DNA of 10,000 bases from Trachelipus rathkii (Eukaryota > Arthropoda > Malacostraca > Isopoda > Trachelipodidae). Of this stretch, positions 1 to 7,247 are shown piece by piece. The notes below the pieces were generated by a model. The model searched no databases and had not been told where the DNA came from. It saw nothing but the letters and a program-made list of their open reading frames with translations. The stretch covers positions 27,501-37,500 of the forward strand of contig JABUQX010028491.1 of assembly GCA_015478945.1 (NCBI GenBank), in the 5' to 3' direction. A program made the position numbers and the translations under genes. How positions within the stretch are numbered: the first letter of the stretch is position 1; each line of letters opens with the position of its first letter.

Positions 1-319
1 TGATCCAATCCCTTGGAACTATACCTTCCATAAACGCTTTATTGCACAGCTTCCAAATCTACTCAATCACTATCTCTTCTCCGTTCTATACCTGCAGATT
101 TACCATTCTTCAACTTTCTCCCCCTTCCTATTACCTCCCCCTTACTAATGATCTTATCCCCAAAATACCTATTCCTTCTTGCACCATCAAACCCACACAA
201 ATTCACTGTCACCTCTTCATTACTGCCAATGTTATGGAGATTTTCAGTGTTCCCTCACTCCTCACATCCATTTCATCAGTTACGAAAGCACTATCTATCC
301 ATTATTCTCTGCAGATTCC

Positions 320-322
<3 letters not shown>
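1..322. other. Pyrimidine-rich unique sequence, no recognised gene
   Basis: This stretch is rich in C and T on the plus strand and ends directly at a long (TA)n array. An open frame of about 90 codons runs through it before entering the microsatellite, but its composition (Ser, Leu, Ile, Pro, Thr rich) is what pyrimidine-rich DNA gives by chance, and I recognise no domain. It could be a worn transposon flank; nothing in it proves that. Confidence 0.5.
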
Positions 323-405
<83 letters not shown>

Positions 406-411
406 TATATC

Positions 412-439
<28 letters not shown>
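323..439. repeat. (AT)n microsatellite
   Basis: An almost perfect TA dinucleotide array of about 58 units, broken by two single C substitutions near 405 and 411. Open frames through it read as alternating Tyr and Ile and are not genes. Such long AT arrays are typical of highly repetitive crustacean genomes and can extrude as cruciforms. Confidence 0.97.
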
Positions 440-440
<1 letters not shown>

Positions 441-442
<2 letters not shown>

Positions 443-660
443 AGGAATTTTTAACTTGACCGGGGTGGTCAATTTTTGCTATCAACATTCAAGAAAGTCG
501 AAAAAAAATGTAACGGACTAAAAAAGTAACGGAGGAAAAAAATAACGGAAGTTTTAAAAAGGTGCTTTTACATGAAAAGAAAAAGTAATGAGTTCGTTAC
601 TCCGTTAATCAAAAAACTAATTCCGTTAGTAACGGAGTAACTGGATCGTGTCTACTCCTC

Positions 661-662
<2 letters not shown>
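441..662. repeat. Segment with a cluster of TAACGGA motifs between two AT arrays
   Basis: Six copies of the heptamer TAACGGA lie within about 130 bp. Three are direct copies at 511, 527 and 543, spaced exactly 16 bp, in an A-rich tandem array. Two are inverted copies (TCCGTTA) at 601 and 622, and one more direct copy is at 630. GTTACTCCGTTA (596-607) is perfectly complementary to TAACGGAGTAAC (630-641), giving a 12-bp stem with a 22-nt loop; the copies at 622-628 and 630-636 alone form a near-perfect palindrome. No coding potential is seen. The function is unknown: it could be a terminal or subterminal region of an unidentified DNA transposon, or a worn satellite. Confidence 0.6.
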
Positions 663-663
<1 letters not shown>

Positions 664-695
<32 letters not shown>

Positions 696-699
696 ACAT

Positions 700-733
<34 letters not shown>

Positions 734-744
734 TATATATATGC

Positions 745-789
<45 letters not shown>
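664..789. repeat. (AT)n microsatellite, compound
   Basis: Three AT runs are separated by short interruptions: AATAACATAAC near 692-702, a single G near 732, and GCAATATT near 743-750. The right edge touches the 3' end of the Jockey-like remnant, so part of this array may have started as, or grown from, the tail of that retrotransposon copy. Confidence 0.95.
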
Positions 790-790
<1 letters not shown>

Positions 791-792
<2 letters not shown>

Positions 793-822
793 TTCTGCCC
801 CTGACCCACCTTATTGGAGGGG
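791..822 (-). other. Short 3' UTR of the Jockey-like remnant
   Basis: On the minus strand about 32 bases follow the stop codon before the sequence turns into (AT)n. It contains CCAATAAGG, one base short of a canonical AATAAA poly(A) signal. No poly(A) tail is seen, so the AT array either replaced or grew from the original tail, or this family ends in a simple repeat. Confidence 0.4.
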
Positions 823-1655
823 TCACACCGCCTCCAGAAAGCCGGCCACTGCTCTTGGGCAATTCCACAGGTCAAGAAGGGAAGTTACAGCGAAGGTGGT
901 ACGGGGGGCGTCGAGGGCAGGGCACTCCAGAAGGAAGTGCTCCATTGTGTCATGGGATATACGACATCTTGTGCAGATGGGAGAAACTACATTGTCAAGT
1001 TTGAATCTGAATTTATATTGCATAAGCTTTGGGTGGTGACCTGATCTGCTCCGGGCGAGGTTAATTTGGTATCTTCTGGACAGTGATTCTTCTGTTGGGA
1101 AGATGTTTGGGGATGGGGTGTTTAGTAGACTGTTATTGGGGCGGTTTTGTAGATATGTGTTAGTTAATTGTGTATGGATGTGAGTGAGCCAAGACCTGTT
1201 TGGGGGTGGAGGGGGAATATTGTGGTAGATGTCATTATACAGTTTAGCTGGTGAGGAGGGGGGGGATTTAAGTCTATGTCGGGGGGGGTAATTGGTGGCA
1301 TGGATGGGTGGGGTTAGTGTTTTCTGGAAAAATTGTGTCCATCTTCAAGTGGGTAGGGATGGGAAGAATATGAGTCTCGTCGTGTAAATGCTGGATGGGG
1401 GGTTGTTTAGTACATCCAGTGATTATTCTAAAGGGCAGTGTTTTTGTGTAACTTGTAATTTGTTTAGGTTGGATTGTGATAGTGCTGGGAACCATGCAGG
1501 AGGCATAGTTTATATTTGTTCTGAGGAGTTGTTTGTGGGGTTGTGTTTTCTGTCGCTGAAGCTGTGTTGGGAGAGAGTTTGGAAGGTGTTTAATTTCCGT
1601 TGGGTTTAAGAAGTAATTTGGTCGATGTGGGGGAGAAAGTCATATGGTGTCTTAA
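823..1655 (-). pseudogene. Degraded 3' end of a Jockey-like non-LTR retrotransposon ORF2
   Basis: Read on the minus strand, this is the C-terminal part of a reverse transcriptase polyprotein. From about 1650 down to 1020 it shows the stretch after the RT palm: a TFSPHID-like segment, then AWFPALSQSNLNKLQ, then RIITGCT followed by HLHDET and ILPIPTHLK, which are hallmarks of Jockey-clade elements in arthropods. It ends with LARSRSGHH and a CCHC motif, C-x2-C-x8-H-x4-C (CTRC...HFLLECP), typical of the Jockey C-terminus. The stop is at 823-825. The copy is dead: the reading frame changes at the run of eight G at 1281-1288, again near 1428-1445 and near 1495-1505. Endonuclease and most of the RT domain are missing, fitting 5' truncation during target-primed reverse transcription. 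The family assignment is from motif memory, not from a search. Confidence 0.8.
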
Positions 1656-1683
1656 GTGAGTCTTAATATTTTTGGGGTTTTAT

Positions 1684-1846
<163 letters not shown>

Positions 1847-2099
1847 GGGCTTTCGCCCTGTCTGTTGGACCAGCATTTTCTTCCTTCTGGCCCCGAAATT
1901 CCTGATCCTAGAGCACTCTAGAAAAACATTTCTCTGCGCAATGGTTTCTGATGCCAGTCCTTGAGATATACACTCAGGTAAGGGTTTCACCCTTTCAGTG
2001 GAACTAGCATCTTCTTCATTTGGCATCGAAACTCGTTCTCCCAGAGCTCTCCAGAAGATCGTGTTTCTAGGCGCATAAGATTCAATGCTGGTCCAGGAG
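1847..2099. repeat. Two diverged tandem copies of a 135-bp unit
   Basis: Copy 1 (1847-1965) and copy 2 (1982-2099) align end to end with roughly 60-65% identity by eye. Shared landmarks are GGGCTTTCGCCC versus GGGTTTCACCC, then GGACCAGCATTTTCTTC versus GGAACTAGCATCTTCTTC, then GAGCACTCTAGAA versus GAGCTCTCCAGAA, then ATGCCAGTCCTTGAG versus ATGCTGGTCCAGGAG. The offset is 135 bp, a multiple of three, and on the minus strand both copies lie in one open frame (stop-to-ATG 1844-2107, 87 codons). The two 39-residue halves share the layout RN-x-(I/V)-F and end in KP. A third start may be present near 2126 (GGGTTGCTAGCCC). The family is not recognised; it may be a fragment of an ancient transposon. 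Confidence 0.7.
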
Positions 2100-2240
2100 T
2101 TTTTCAAGCAAAAAAGTATGAGACCGGGTTGCTAGCCCTGTCGCCCTAGAATTATGCGAAGAAAGAAAGTCTTCATATGTTCCGACTGTCTCGAAAATCC
2201 ATTCTTCTTATATTAGACAAATCAATACTCCACTAGATAC

Positions 2241-2242
<2 letters not shown>

Positions 2243-2306
<64 letters not shown>

Positions 2307-2367
2307 AATATATATATATATATATATAACTACTATGCTATGCTATATATATATATATATATATATA
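2243..2367. repeat. (AT)n microsatellite, interrupted
   Basis: AT runs at 2243-2302 and 2307-2328 are split by TTTAAA, then a third run follows ACTACTATGCTATGC (about 2329-2343). The TATGCTATATA junction is the reverse complement of the TATATAGCATA junction found beside the AT arrays near 4527 and 4628. Confidence 0.95.
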
Positions 2368-2643
2368 AAGGCAAGTCATTGACAATATTTACCAATCATT
2401 TTTACGACTTTAATTATTATGAATGTTCACAAATGACTTTCTAAAGTGAATGAATCTTCTTCTGTTCTCTTCCCTTCCCTTCCCTTCTCACGAACAATTA
2501 AATTTAAAAGAAAAAAAAATTTTCAGTACAAATTTTGGTTGATCAAAACGGTGATTAATTAATTTTAAAGTGCCTGTTCATCAATACATCGCAAATGAGT
2601 GGTGTTGCTCACTTACCTACTCACGCATACACACACATATACC

Positions 2644-2646
<3 letters not shown>
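2368..2646. other. AT-rich unique spacer, no gene seen
   Basis: This is unique sequence between two AT arrays. It holds a short CCCTT run (about 2469-2489) and an ACACAC stretch just before the next microsatellite. No coding or RNA signal is visible. Confidence 0.5.

Positions 2647-2723
<77 letters not shown>
2647..2723. repeat. (AT)n microsatellite at the left edge of the inverted-repeat element
   Basis: About 38 uninterrupted AT units. The array ends one or two bases before the left terminal inverted repeat of the 1.6-kb element begins. Confidence 0.97.
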
Positions 2724-2725
<2 letters not shown>

Positions 2726-2743
2726 ATGAAGAGGAAGAAAGTT

Positions 2744-3050
2744 GCATATTTAAGCATTTATTTTGATAACGTTTCGACACTCGTGTGTCATCATCCTCAG
2801 ATCTAAAAGTGAAAAATACAGCAAATATACGAATATACAATAATTAAAAAATAATTTCGAAGAGGAAAGTAAATATAAAATTAAAAAATAAAAAATTTAA
2901 AAAATTAAAATAAAATACAAAACAAAAAACTATTAAAATTTAAAAAATCTAAATTAATGTAACATGAAAGGGAAAATTTTTACAAAATTTGCCGAAAAAA
3001 AAGTGAGAAATAATAATAATAATAATAATAATATTACAGCAAAGTTTTTA
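2744..3050 (+). repeat. Left terminal inverted repeat
   Basis: This pairs with the right repeat at 4029-4297. It is longer than its partner mainly because of a (TAA)n expansion (3010-3032) where the partner has only AATGATAAA, and extra A-rich sequence near 2870-2940. The outermost 115 bp are about 80% identical by eye. Confidence 0.75.
2765..2800 (-). other. Hairpin motif with hammerhead-like layout, left copy
   Basis: On the minus strand, CTGAGGATGAT is followed by GACAC-ACGA-GTGTC (a perfect 5-bp stem with a 4-nt loop), then GAAACGTTATC and CAAAATAAATG, which holds a poly(A)-signal-like AATAAA. The order CUGA-N-GA, stem, GAAA resembles the conserved core of hammerhead ribozymes, which are documented in Penelope-like retroelements. 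Fit is imperfect: there are extra bases between the CUGA box and the stem, and helices I and III are not obvious. The hairpin is seen; ribozyme ancestry is a hypothesis. Confidence 0.4.
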
Positions 3051-3455
3051 AATAAGGCAGAAAAAAAAATCTGAAAAAAAGGAAAAAAAAACACTGAACA
3101 GAATTAAAAAGAGTTATAATTACTTTGAGACTTTGGAGAGAATGAATAAATGCGACAAATATTAAAAATTACAAAACTGAAGTTAAAATTGAAGGGCGGA
3201 GTTAAAAAGGATTTAGTTGGTTGATAAAAAAATTAATTATTGTACCAAGTTAGTTGGTAAGACAAATTAAAATATTGTTAGATGATAGATTTAAGAATAT
3301 TCCATAATATAAGATTAACAATTCAGGACAAGGAAAAGGGACCTTTTCACAACTGTGCGACAGGAAAATGGCTTGACACAAAAAACGGTCGGATTTGTAA
3401 AAAAAAAAAAATCTGTCTATTGAGAATTTCTCTAACGAATCCAACTAAACTTAAC
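3051..3455. other. A-rich interior of the inverted-repeat element
   Basis: This AT-rich stretch has several A runs (near 3060, 3087 and 3401) and no recognisable gene. Short overlapping frames at 3250-3467 on both strands have no domain signature. It grades into degenerate AACTTAAC-like units just before the AACCT block. Confidence 0.5.
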
Positions 3456-3614
3456 AACCTAACTTAACCTAACCTAACCTAACCTAACCTAACCTAACCT
3501 AACCTAACCTAACCTAACCTAACCTAACCTAACCTAACCTAACCTAACCTAACCTAACCTAACCTAACCTAACCTGACCTAACCTAACCTAACTTAACCT
3601 AACCTAACTTAACC
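3456..3614. repeat. (AACCT)n block, TTAGG-type interstitial telomeric repeat
   Basis: About 32 units of AACCT, nearly perfect, with scattered variants AACTT and GACCT concentrated at the edges. The minus strand reads TTAGG, the ancestral arthropod telomere unit. Because unique sequence lies on both sides and the block is inside an inverted-repeat element, it is interstitial rather than a chromosome end. AACCT is also a common pentanucleotide satellite in penaeid shrimp genomes. Confidence 0.93.
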
Positions 3615-3649
3615 CCTGCGACGAGCTGTACGGGAATTTTTTTGATGGC

Positions 3650-3970
3650 TTGTCGACCATTTTTCCTGTCGACCATTTGGGTTATTCCCCAGGAAAAGTT
3701 ATACTGTAAATAATTGCATGGTGGCAGAATAATTACCGTTTATGATGGTCTACATTTATTTATATGATATATAATGATTCAAGAATTAAAGGAGACTACC
3801 TCAAATGGTCGACAGGAAAAATGGTGGAGAGGACATTAAACAAAATCTCCACTTGTCCAAGGCGTCGACAAATAATTTCTCAAAGTTAAAATGGTCTACA
3901 AAATTTTCTGCTACTCGTCCAAACCGTCGACACACTAAATCATCAATGCCAAATGATCGACACAGGTCGA
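3650..3970. repeat. GTCGACA-motif array with a 24-bp perfect inverted repeat
   Basis: GTCGACA or one-base variants recur at 3748, 3808, 3864, 3894, 3926 and 3956, a spacing close to 30 or 60 bases. Two reverse-oriented copies lie near 3652 and 3669. A 62-bp unit is tandemly repeated: 3851-3912 (ACTTGTCCAAGGCGTCGACA) and 3913-3968 (ACTCGTCCAAACCGTCGACA). In addition 3656-3679 is an exact reverse complement of 3802-3825 (24 bp), which could fold into a long hairpin with a 122-nt loop. No open frame spans it. It may be a subterminal transposase-binding array or an old minisatellite. Confidence 0.65.
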
Positions 3971-4028
3971 TATTGAATTAATCAAATTTCAGAGAAGAGG
4001 AAGGAGCAGAAGAGGAAGGAGCAGGTCT

Positions 4029-4297
4029 AGAAAATTTTGTTGTAATTTATCATTATTTCTTATTTCTTTAGAGAAACTTTGTAAAAAACTTTCCGTTTCA
4101 TCTTATATTTTATTCATATTTTTAAATTTTCAAATAATAATATTGATTTGTATTTTTTTTTTAATATTAGAATTAGAATTCTGTTAGAAATTATATTTTA
4201 ACTATTTTATATTCGTATATTTATTGTACTTTTCACTTCTAAACCTAAGATGACACAAAAGTGTCGAAACGTTGTCAAAATAAATGTTTAAATATTC
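4029..4297 (-). repeat. Right terminal inverted repeat
   Basis: This is the reverse-complement partner of 2744-3050. It starts just after a short purine-rich duplication (GAAGAGGAAGGAGCAG twice, about 3995-4025), which has no match in the left arm and so marks the inner limit of the symmetry. Confidence 0.75.
4244..4276 (+). other. Hairpin motif with hammerhead-like layout, right copy
   Basis: CCTAAGAT is followed by GACAC-AAAA-GTGTC, then GAAACGTTGTC and CAAAATAAATG. The five stem pairs are identical to the left copy while the loop differs (AAAA against ACGA), the pattern expected when structure matters or when the stem is part of a conserved terminus. The first box reads CTAAGA instead of CTGAGGA, so a hammerhead core would be damaged here. 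It points outward, toward the right end of the element. Confidence 0.4.
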
Positions 4298-4345
4298 ATT
4301 TAGTCTTAATCCTCATTGTGCGTTTGAGGTTTCCTGAAAACAAAA

Positions 4346-4520
<175 letters not shown>

Positions 4521-4527
<7 letters not shown>

Positions 4528-4672
4528 CATAACTTCTTCTTATCTTCAATAATAATATATATGTATGTTTATATATATATAACCTTGCACATATATATAA
4601 TAATAATAATATGTATATATATATATAGCATAACTATAATAACTCTTCTTTCCAATAATAATAATAATATGT
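4521..4672. repeat. Imperfect 101-bp tandem duplication with AT/AAT simple repeats
   Basis: TATATAGCATAAC occurs at about 4521 and again at about 4622, each followed by CTTCTT or CTCTTC, a short C-containing stretch, CAATAATAATA and ATATGT. The second copy is incomplete and has an extra TATAATAA. The duplication probably arose by slippage or unequal exchange among AT and AAT runs. Confidence 0.55.
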
Positions 4673-4698
4673 GATTGCAAAAAAATACAAGACGCCAC

Positions 4699-4705
<7 letters not shown>

Positions 4706-4756
<51 letters not shown>
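4706..4756. repeat. (AT)n microsatellite
   Basis: About 25 uninterrupted AT units, followed within 30 bases by a short GAAA run (4772-4788). Confidence 0.97.
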
Positions 4757-4758
<2 letters not shown>

Positions 4759-4897
4759 TTCATGGGAGAGGAAAGAAAGAAAGAAAGAATATACGAGAAT
4801 AATTTAGAAATTAGTCTAGATGTGATGTCATCGAACGCTAATATCTTAAAAAATCTAAAAGAAACGGAAGCCACTGAAAAGTGTAAGATCGGCTTGT

Positions 4898-4946
4898 AGG
4901 AGGGAGGAGGATGGAGGAGGGAGGGAGGAAGGAGAGGGTTGGGGGC
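4898..4946 (+). repeat. G-rich polypurine tract
   Basis: Nearly all purine, with at least six runs of three or more G (GGGAGG, GGAGGGAGGGAGG, GAGGG, TTGGGGG). The spacing of the G runs would allow a G-quadruplex or, with its pyrimidine complement, triplex DNA. No gene is next to it, so no regulatory role is claimed. Confidence 0.6.
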
Positions 4947-5065
4947 TGTAAGAAGATTGAAGCAATTCTAAGAAGATTTCTGGAATGCTCCAAGATATTT
5001 GAATATCTTCTTGCAAGAGATTGAATTTCAAAGCAGAAGAACCCTCAATGAATGAATTATATGTC

Positions 5066-5187
<122 letters not shown>

Positions 5188-5903
5188 GATTTTGCGTCAG
5201 CTTTTGTCTTATTTACAAGTTTTACATTTAGCTTCCAATTCCTTAAAATTTTCATTTAATTTTCATAATATTATTTTTGAAAATATCTTAAAAGGAAAGT
5301 AAAAGCCACACTTATATCTATTTCCTTTCCGGTTTCAACCGTAAACCTCGGAGGACATCTTCGGAGTCTCCTCAAGATTCATACTATAACTTATCAAGCG
5401 AGACAGAAGAACACACCCTCCACAATTGAATGTTGAACCTGTTTAATTATAAATTCTATTGACAAATTTCTGTAGTACTCAAACAACTTCCATATTACAG
5501 GAGCCTAAATATTGATCATACAAATAAAAAAACTGATAGAACACACCAAGTTTACCTTCCAGCATGGATTATCTCAGTCATTGTCACTAAAATTATTAAT
5601 AAACAATCCTTTACTTTTTAAATAATAAAGACGAAGGTATTGTACATAATACACATTTCATTGAGAGCCCTTAAGATTTAAAGACACTAGATCACCTGAT
5701 TATGTATCTATAATACAACTCTCTTCATTAATTATCATTCAAGTACATATATATAAAATGTACGGAGATCACATCACTCATCCTGTAACTAATTCTAAAC
5801 CAATGCCACCTATAAGAGAACTTCATGTTTAGGTGGTATCTTATAGACTTTTTAGAACGAGAACTGTTTATTATGGTCTCTTTACAAAACTACTGAGAAT
5901 TGA
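5188..5903. other. AT-rich unique sequence, no gene recognised
   Basis: This is unique DNA between the ATT array and a GC-rich patch. Stops are frequent in all frames. The only structured item I see is the small motif at 5329-5368. It could be intergenic or intronic; no convincing exon with splice sites is visible. Confidence 0.5.
5329..5368 (-). other. Possible third, diverged relative of the terminal hairpin motif
   Basis: On the minus strand GACTCCGAAGATGTCC is followed by TCCGAGGTTTACGGTT and GAAACCGGAAA. The order (C-GAAGATG, short self-complementary stretch, GAAACCGG) parallels the hairpin motifs at 2765-2800 and 4244-4276, and similar GAAGATG...CGAAACCGG strings are, to my memory, frequent repeats in arthropod genomes. 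Pairing is weaker here (CCTC against GAGG, CGGTT against AACCG), and no surrounding homology to the 1.6-kb element is seen. Confidence 0.3.
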
Positions 5904-6187
5904 CCTCTATTATTGCCCACGAGCGCGAGTAGTCTCTACATAACACCAGATACCTACGTCACGAACTTAGCAGACCTGGTTGCGATAAACACGGCCACGG
6001 AACACACCCCGGCAGCCCAGCACCTGTGCAACGTAGCGGGTTTTGCAGAACAGACTAAAATCCCATGCTGGGTCAGGCTGCCCTAGACCTCACGCAGGCG
6101 CGTATTGAAACGCGAATAAGGTACATTCGCTACAACAGCGAGGCCTTGCCCGCGCCACCGCTGCCCAAGAGAGGATCGTCGGCATAA
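5904..6187 (+). pseudogene. GC-rich island, possible decayed coding fragment of unknown type
   Basis: Base composition jumps well above the flanks. On the plus strand one frame is open from 5904 to the stop at 6084-6086 (60 codons, containing DTYVTNLADLVAINTATEH). An overlapping frame, shifted by one base, is open from about 6059 to the stop at 6185-6187 (ATG at 6065, 40 codons, containing ALDLTQARIETRIRYIRYN). Amino-acid composition in both is ordinary rather than low-complexity, and the overlap is what a single frameshift would leave. I do not recognise the family. A chance GC-rich patch or a non-coding regulatory or CpG-rich sequence is equally possible. A minus-strand frame across the right part (6090-6272) looks less protein-like. 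Confidence 0.3.
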
Positions 6188-6430
6188 TCATCACTATCCA
6201 GAAACTAAAGGATTCATTAACTAACACAGAATAATTCCTTAGCATATATGGTAAAGTAACGCTCGAGTCCAAAATAAGCCATCCTCCTCTTTCTTTAATA
6301 TTTCAAGCCAATCATCTTACCATTCCAAATTGTTGTTTGTTTGACAGTCATCCTTAATAATATTTATTCAGTTTCATATATTATTATAGTAATAATCACT
6401 GCTCTCTTATTTAATTCCAGAAAACCATAA
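6188..6430. other. AT-rich unique spacer
   Basis: No gene, repeat family or RNA signal is recognised. It ends in TTATTTAATTCCAG (about 6407-6420), which resembles a splice acceptor, but the downstream sequence is not convincing as an exon. Confidence 0.4.
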
Positions 6431-7015
6431 TTACTCTTCTCCTCCTCCTCCTCCTTATTTCCTTCTTGGTCGCGCGTCCTCCCGGAAGCAATGATCAAGT
6501 TCCTCGCGCACTTACTCATCTGCTCTCCTCTACGGCAATCATCCTTCTATGGCTCAATTCAACATATTATCACTTCATTCCACTATATTTCAATTACTGA
6601 CTTTCTCAAACTGTTCTGGATATATCATCTTCTCCATTCTTTCTCTCCGTCTAAATCCTACTCATCTTTAGATACGTTCTCTGCTCATCTTATACTCCCC
6701 GGAACACACACCATACGATCGCACTCCTGCATACCCTCTTCTTTGCTTGACCTCGCCCTACAGCTCTCATATTGGCGGCTCTCTGCTTTTTCTCCGTCTC
6801 AATCTTTATTCTCTTCACCCTCTGAATCTCTCCTTCTCTCCACTTCCTTCTCTCTCTCTCCCTTCCCTTTCTCACCTGTTTGGTCAACCCTCTCTCCTGC
6901 TCTCCAGAGCCACTGTTGGCGCACCTGAGGTCCTCTTCTCTCTCGTCTTTCTCCACGCGGTCTCGCCTGCTCGTTGCCGTCCGTCATCCCACCTCCTTTC
7001 TCTTCTAATACAGGT
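6430..7015 (+). other. Long pyrimidine-rich tract, no supported gene
   Basis: About 585 bases are dominated by CT, CTT and CTC runs, from (CTC)n at 6440-6451 to TTTCTCTTCTAATACAG at 6999-7015. A 145-codon frame (6491-6928) exists but is built almost entirely from Ser, Leu, Phe, Pro and His codons with no domain; pyrimidine-only triplets cannot form stops, so long frames are expected here. The end of the tract matches a 3' splice site (polypyrimidine run then TACAG at 7011-7015), so an intron end is conceivable, but no exon is recognisable downstream. Confidence 0.5.
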
Positions 7016-7247
7016 GGGATAACACACCCAAATGCTCTGTAAGAGGCAAGAGATAATTTGTATCTAACATCTTCATAAAGAAGGTATTTATCTTATTTAT
7101 ATCTATGATATGTAAACAGAATGCAATTGCCAAATACGTTCACAATAATATAAATAAAATCTGTCATAATAATCTAAATATACGTTTAAATCTCAGATTT
7201 CTTCCTTAATGAAATTTGTAAGAACTTTGATTCATATCCCGAAGAGG
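7016..7247. other. AT-rich unique spacer
   Basis: Stops are frequent in every frame and no repeat unit or conserved motif is recognised. It leads into the nearly pure A/T block. Confidence 0.4.

Larger units (their letters stand above)
2725..4316. mobile_element. Putative non-autonomous element with long terminal inverted repeats
   Basis: The two ends are imperfect reverse complements of each other: 2744-3050 pairs with 4029-4297, with weaker similarity out to about 2725 and 4316. Matching blocks, in order inward, include TTTATTTTGA(T/C)AACGTTTCGACAC, AATATACGAATATA, GAAA-GGAAA-TTTTTACAAA and ATTACA(G/A)CAAA. The interior (about 3051-4028) has a purine-rich part, a TTAGG-type satellite block and a GTCGACA array. 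No transposase, integrase or RT frame is visible; open frames inside are under 65 codons. The left edge abuts (AT)n and the right edge is close to (CT)n, so a target-site duplication cannot be read. It could be a foldback or MITE-like DNA element, or two copies of one element (for example Penelope-like ends) inserted in opposite orientation. The inverted symmetry is directly visible; the mobility is inference. Confidence 0.6.

Noticed and set aside
1388..1609. 73-codon plus-strand frame
   Set aside because: It is antisense to the Jockey-like remnant, whose minus-strand motifs are far more convincing.
2120..2155. tRNA-like or SINE promoter around GGGTTGCTAGCCC
   Set aside because: No A box and B box at proper spacing and no cloverleaf could be made; it more likely resembles the start of the 135-bp repeat unit.
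3456..3614. True chromosome end (telomere)
   Set aside because: Unique sequence and transposon-like arms continue for kilobases on both sides, so the block is interstitial.
3009..3614. CRISPR array or phage-like repeat-spacer system
   Set aside because: The repeats are simple tandem units without spacers, and the sequence is clearly eukaryotic.
6491..6928. 145-codon plus-strand frame as a real gene
   Set aside because: It lies in a pyrimidine tract where stops are rare by composition; residues are almost all Ser, Leu, Phe, Pro and His, with competing frames on both strands and no recognisable family.
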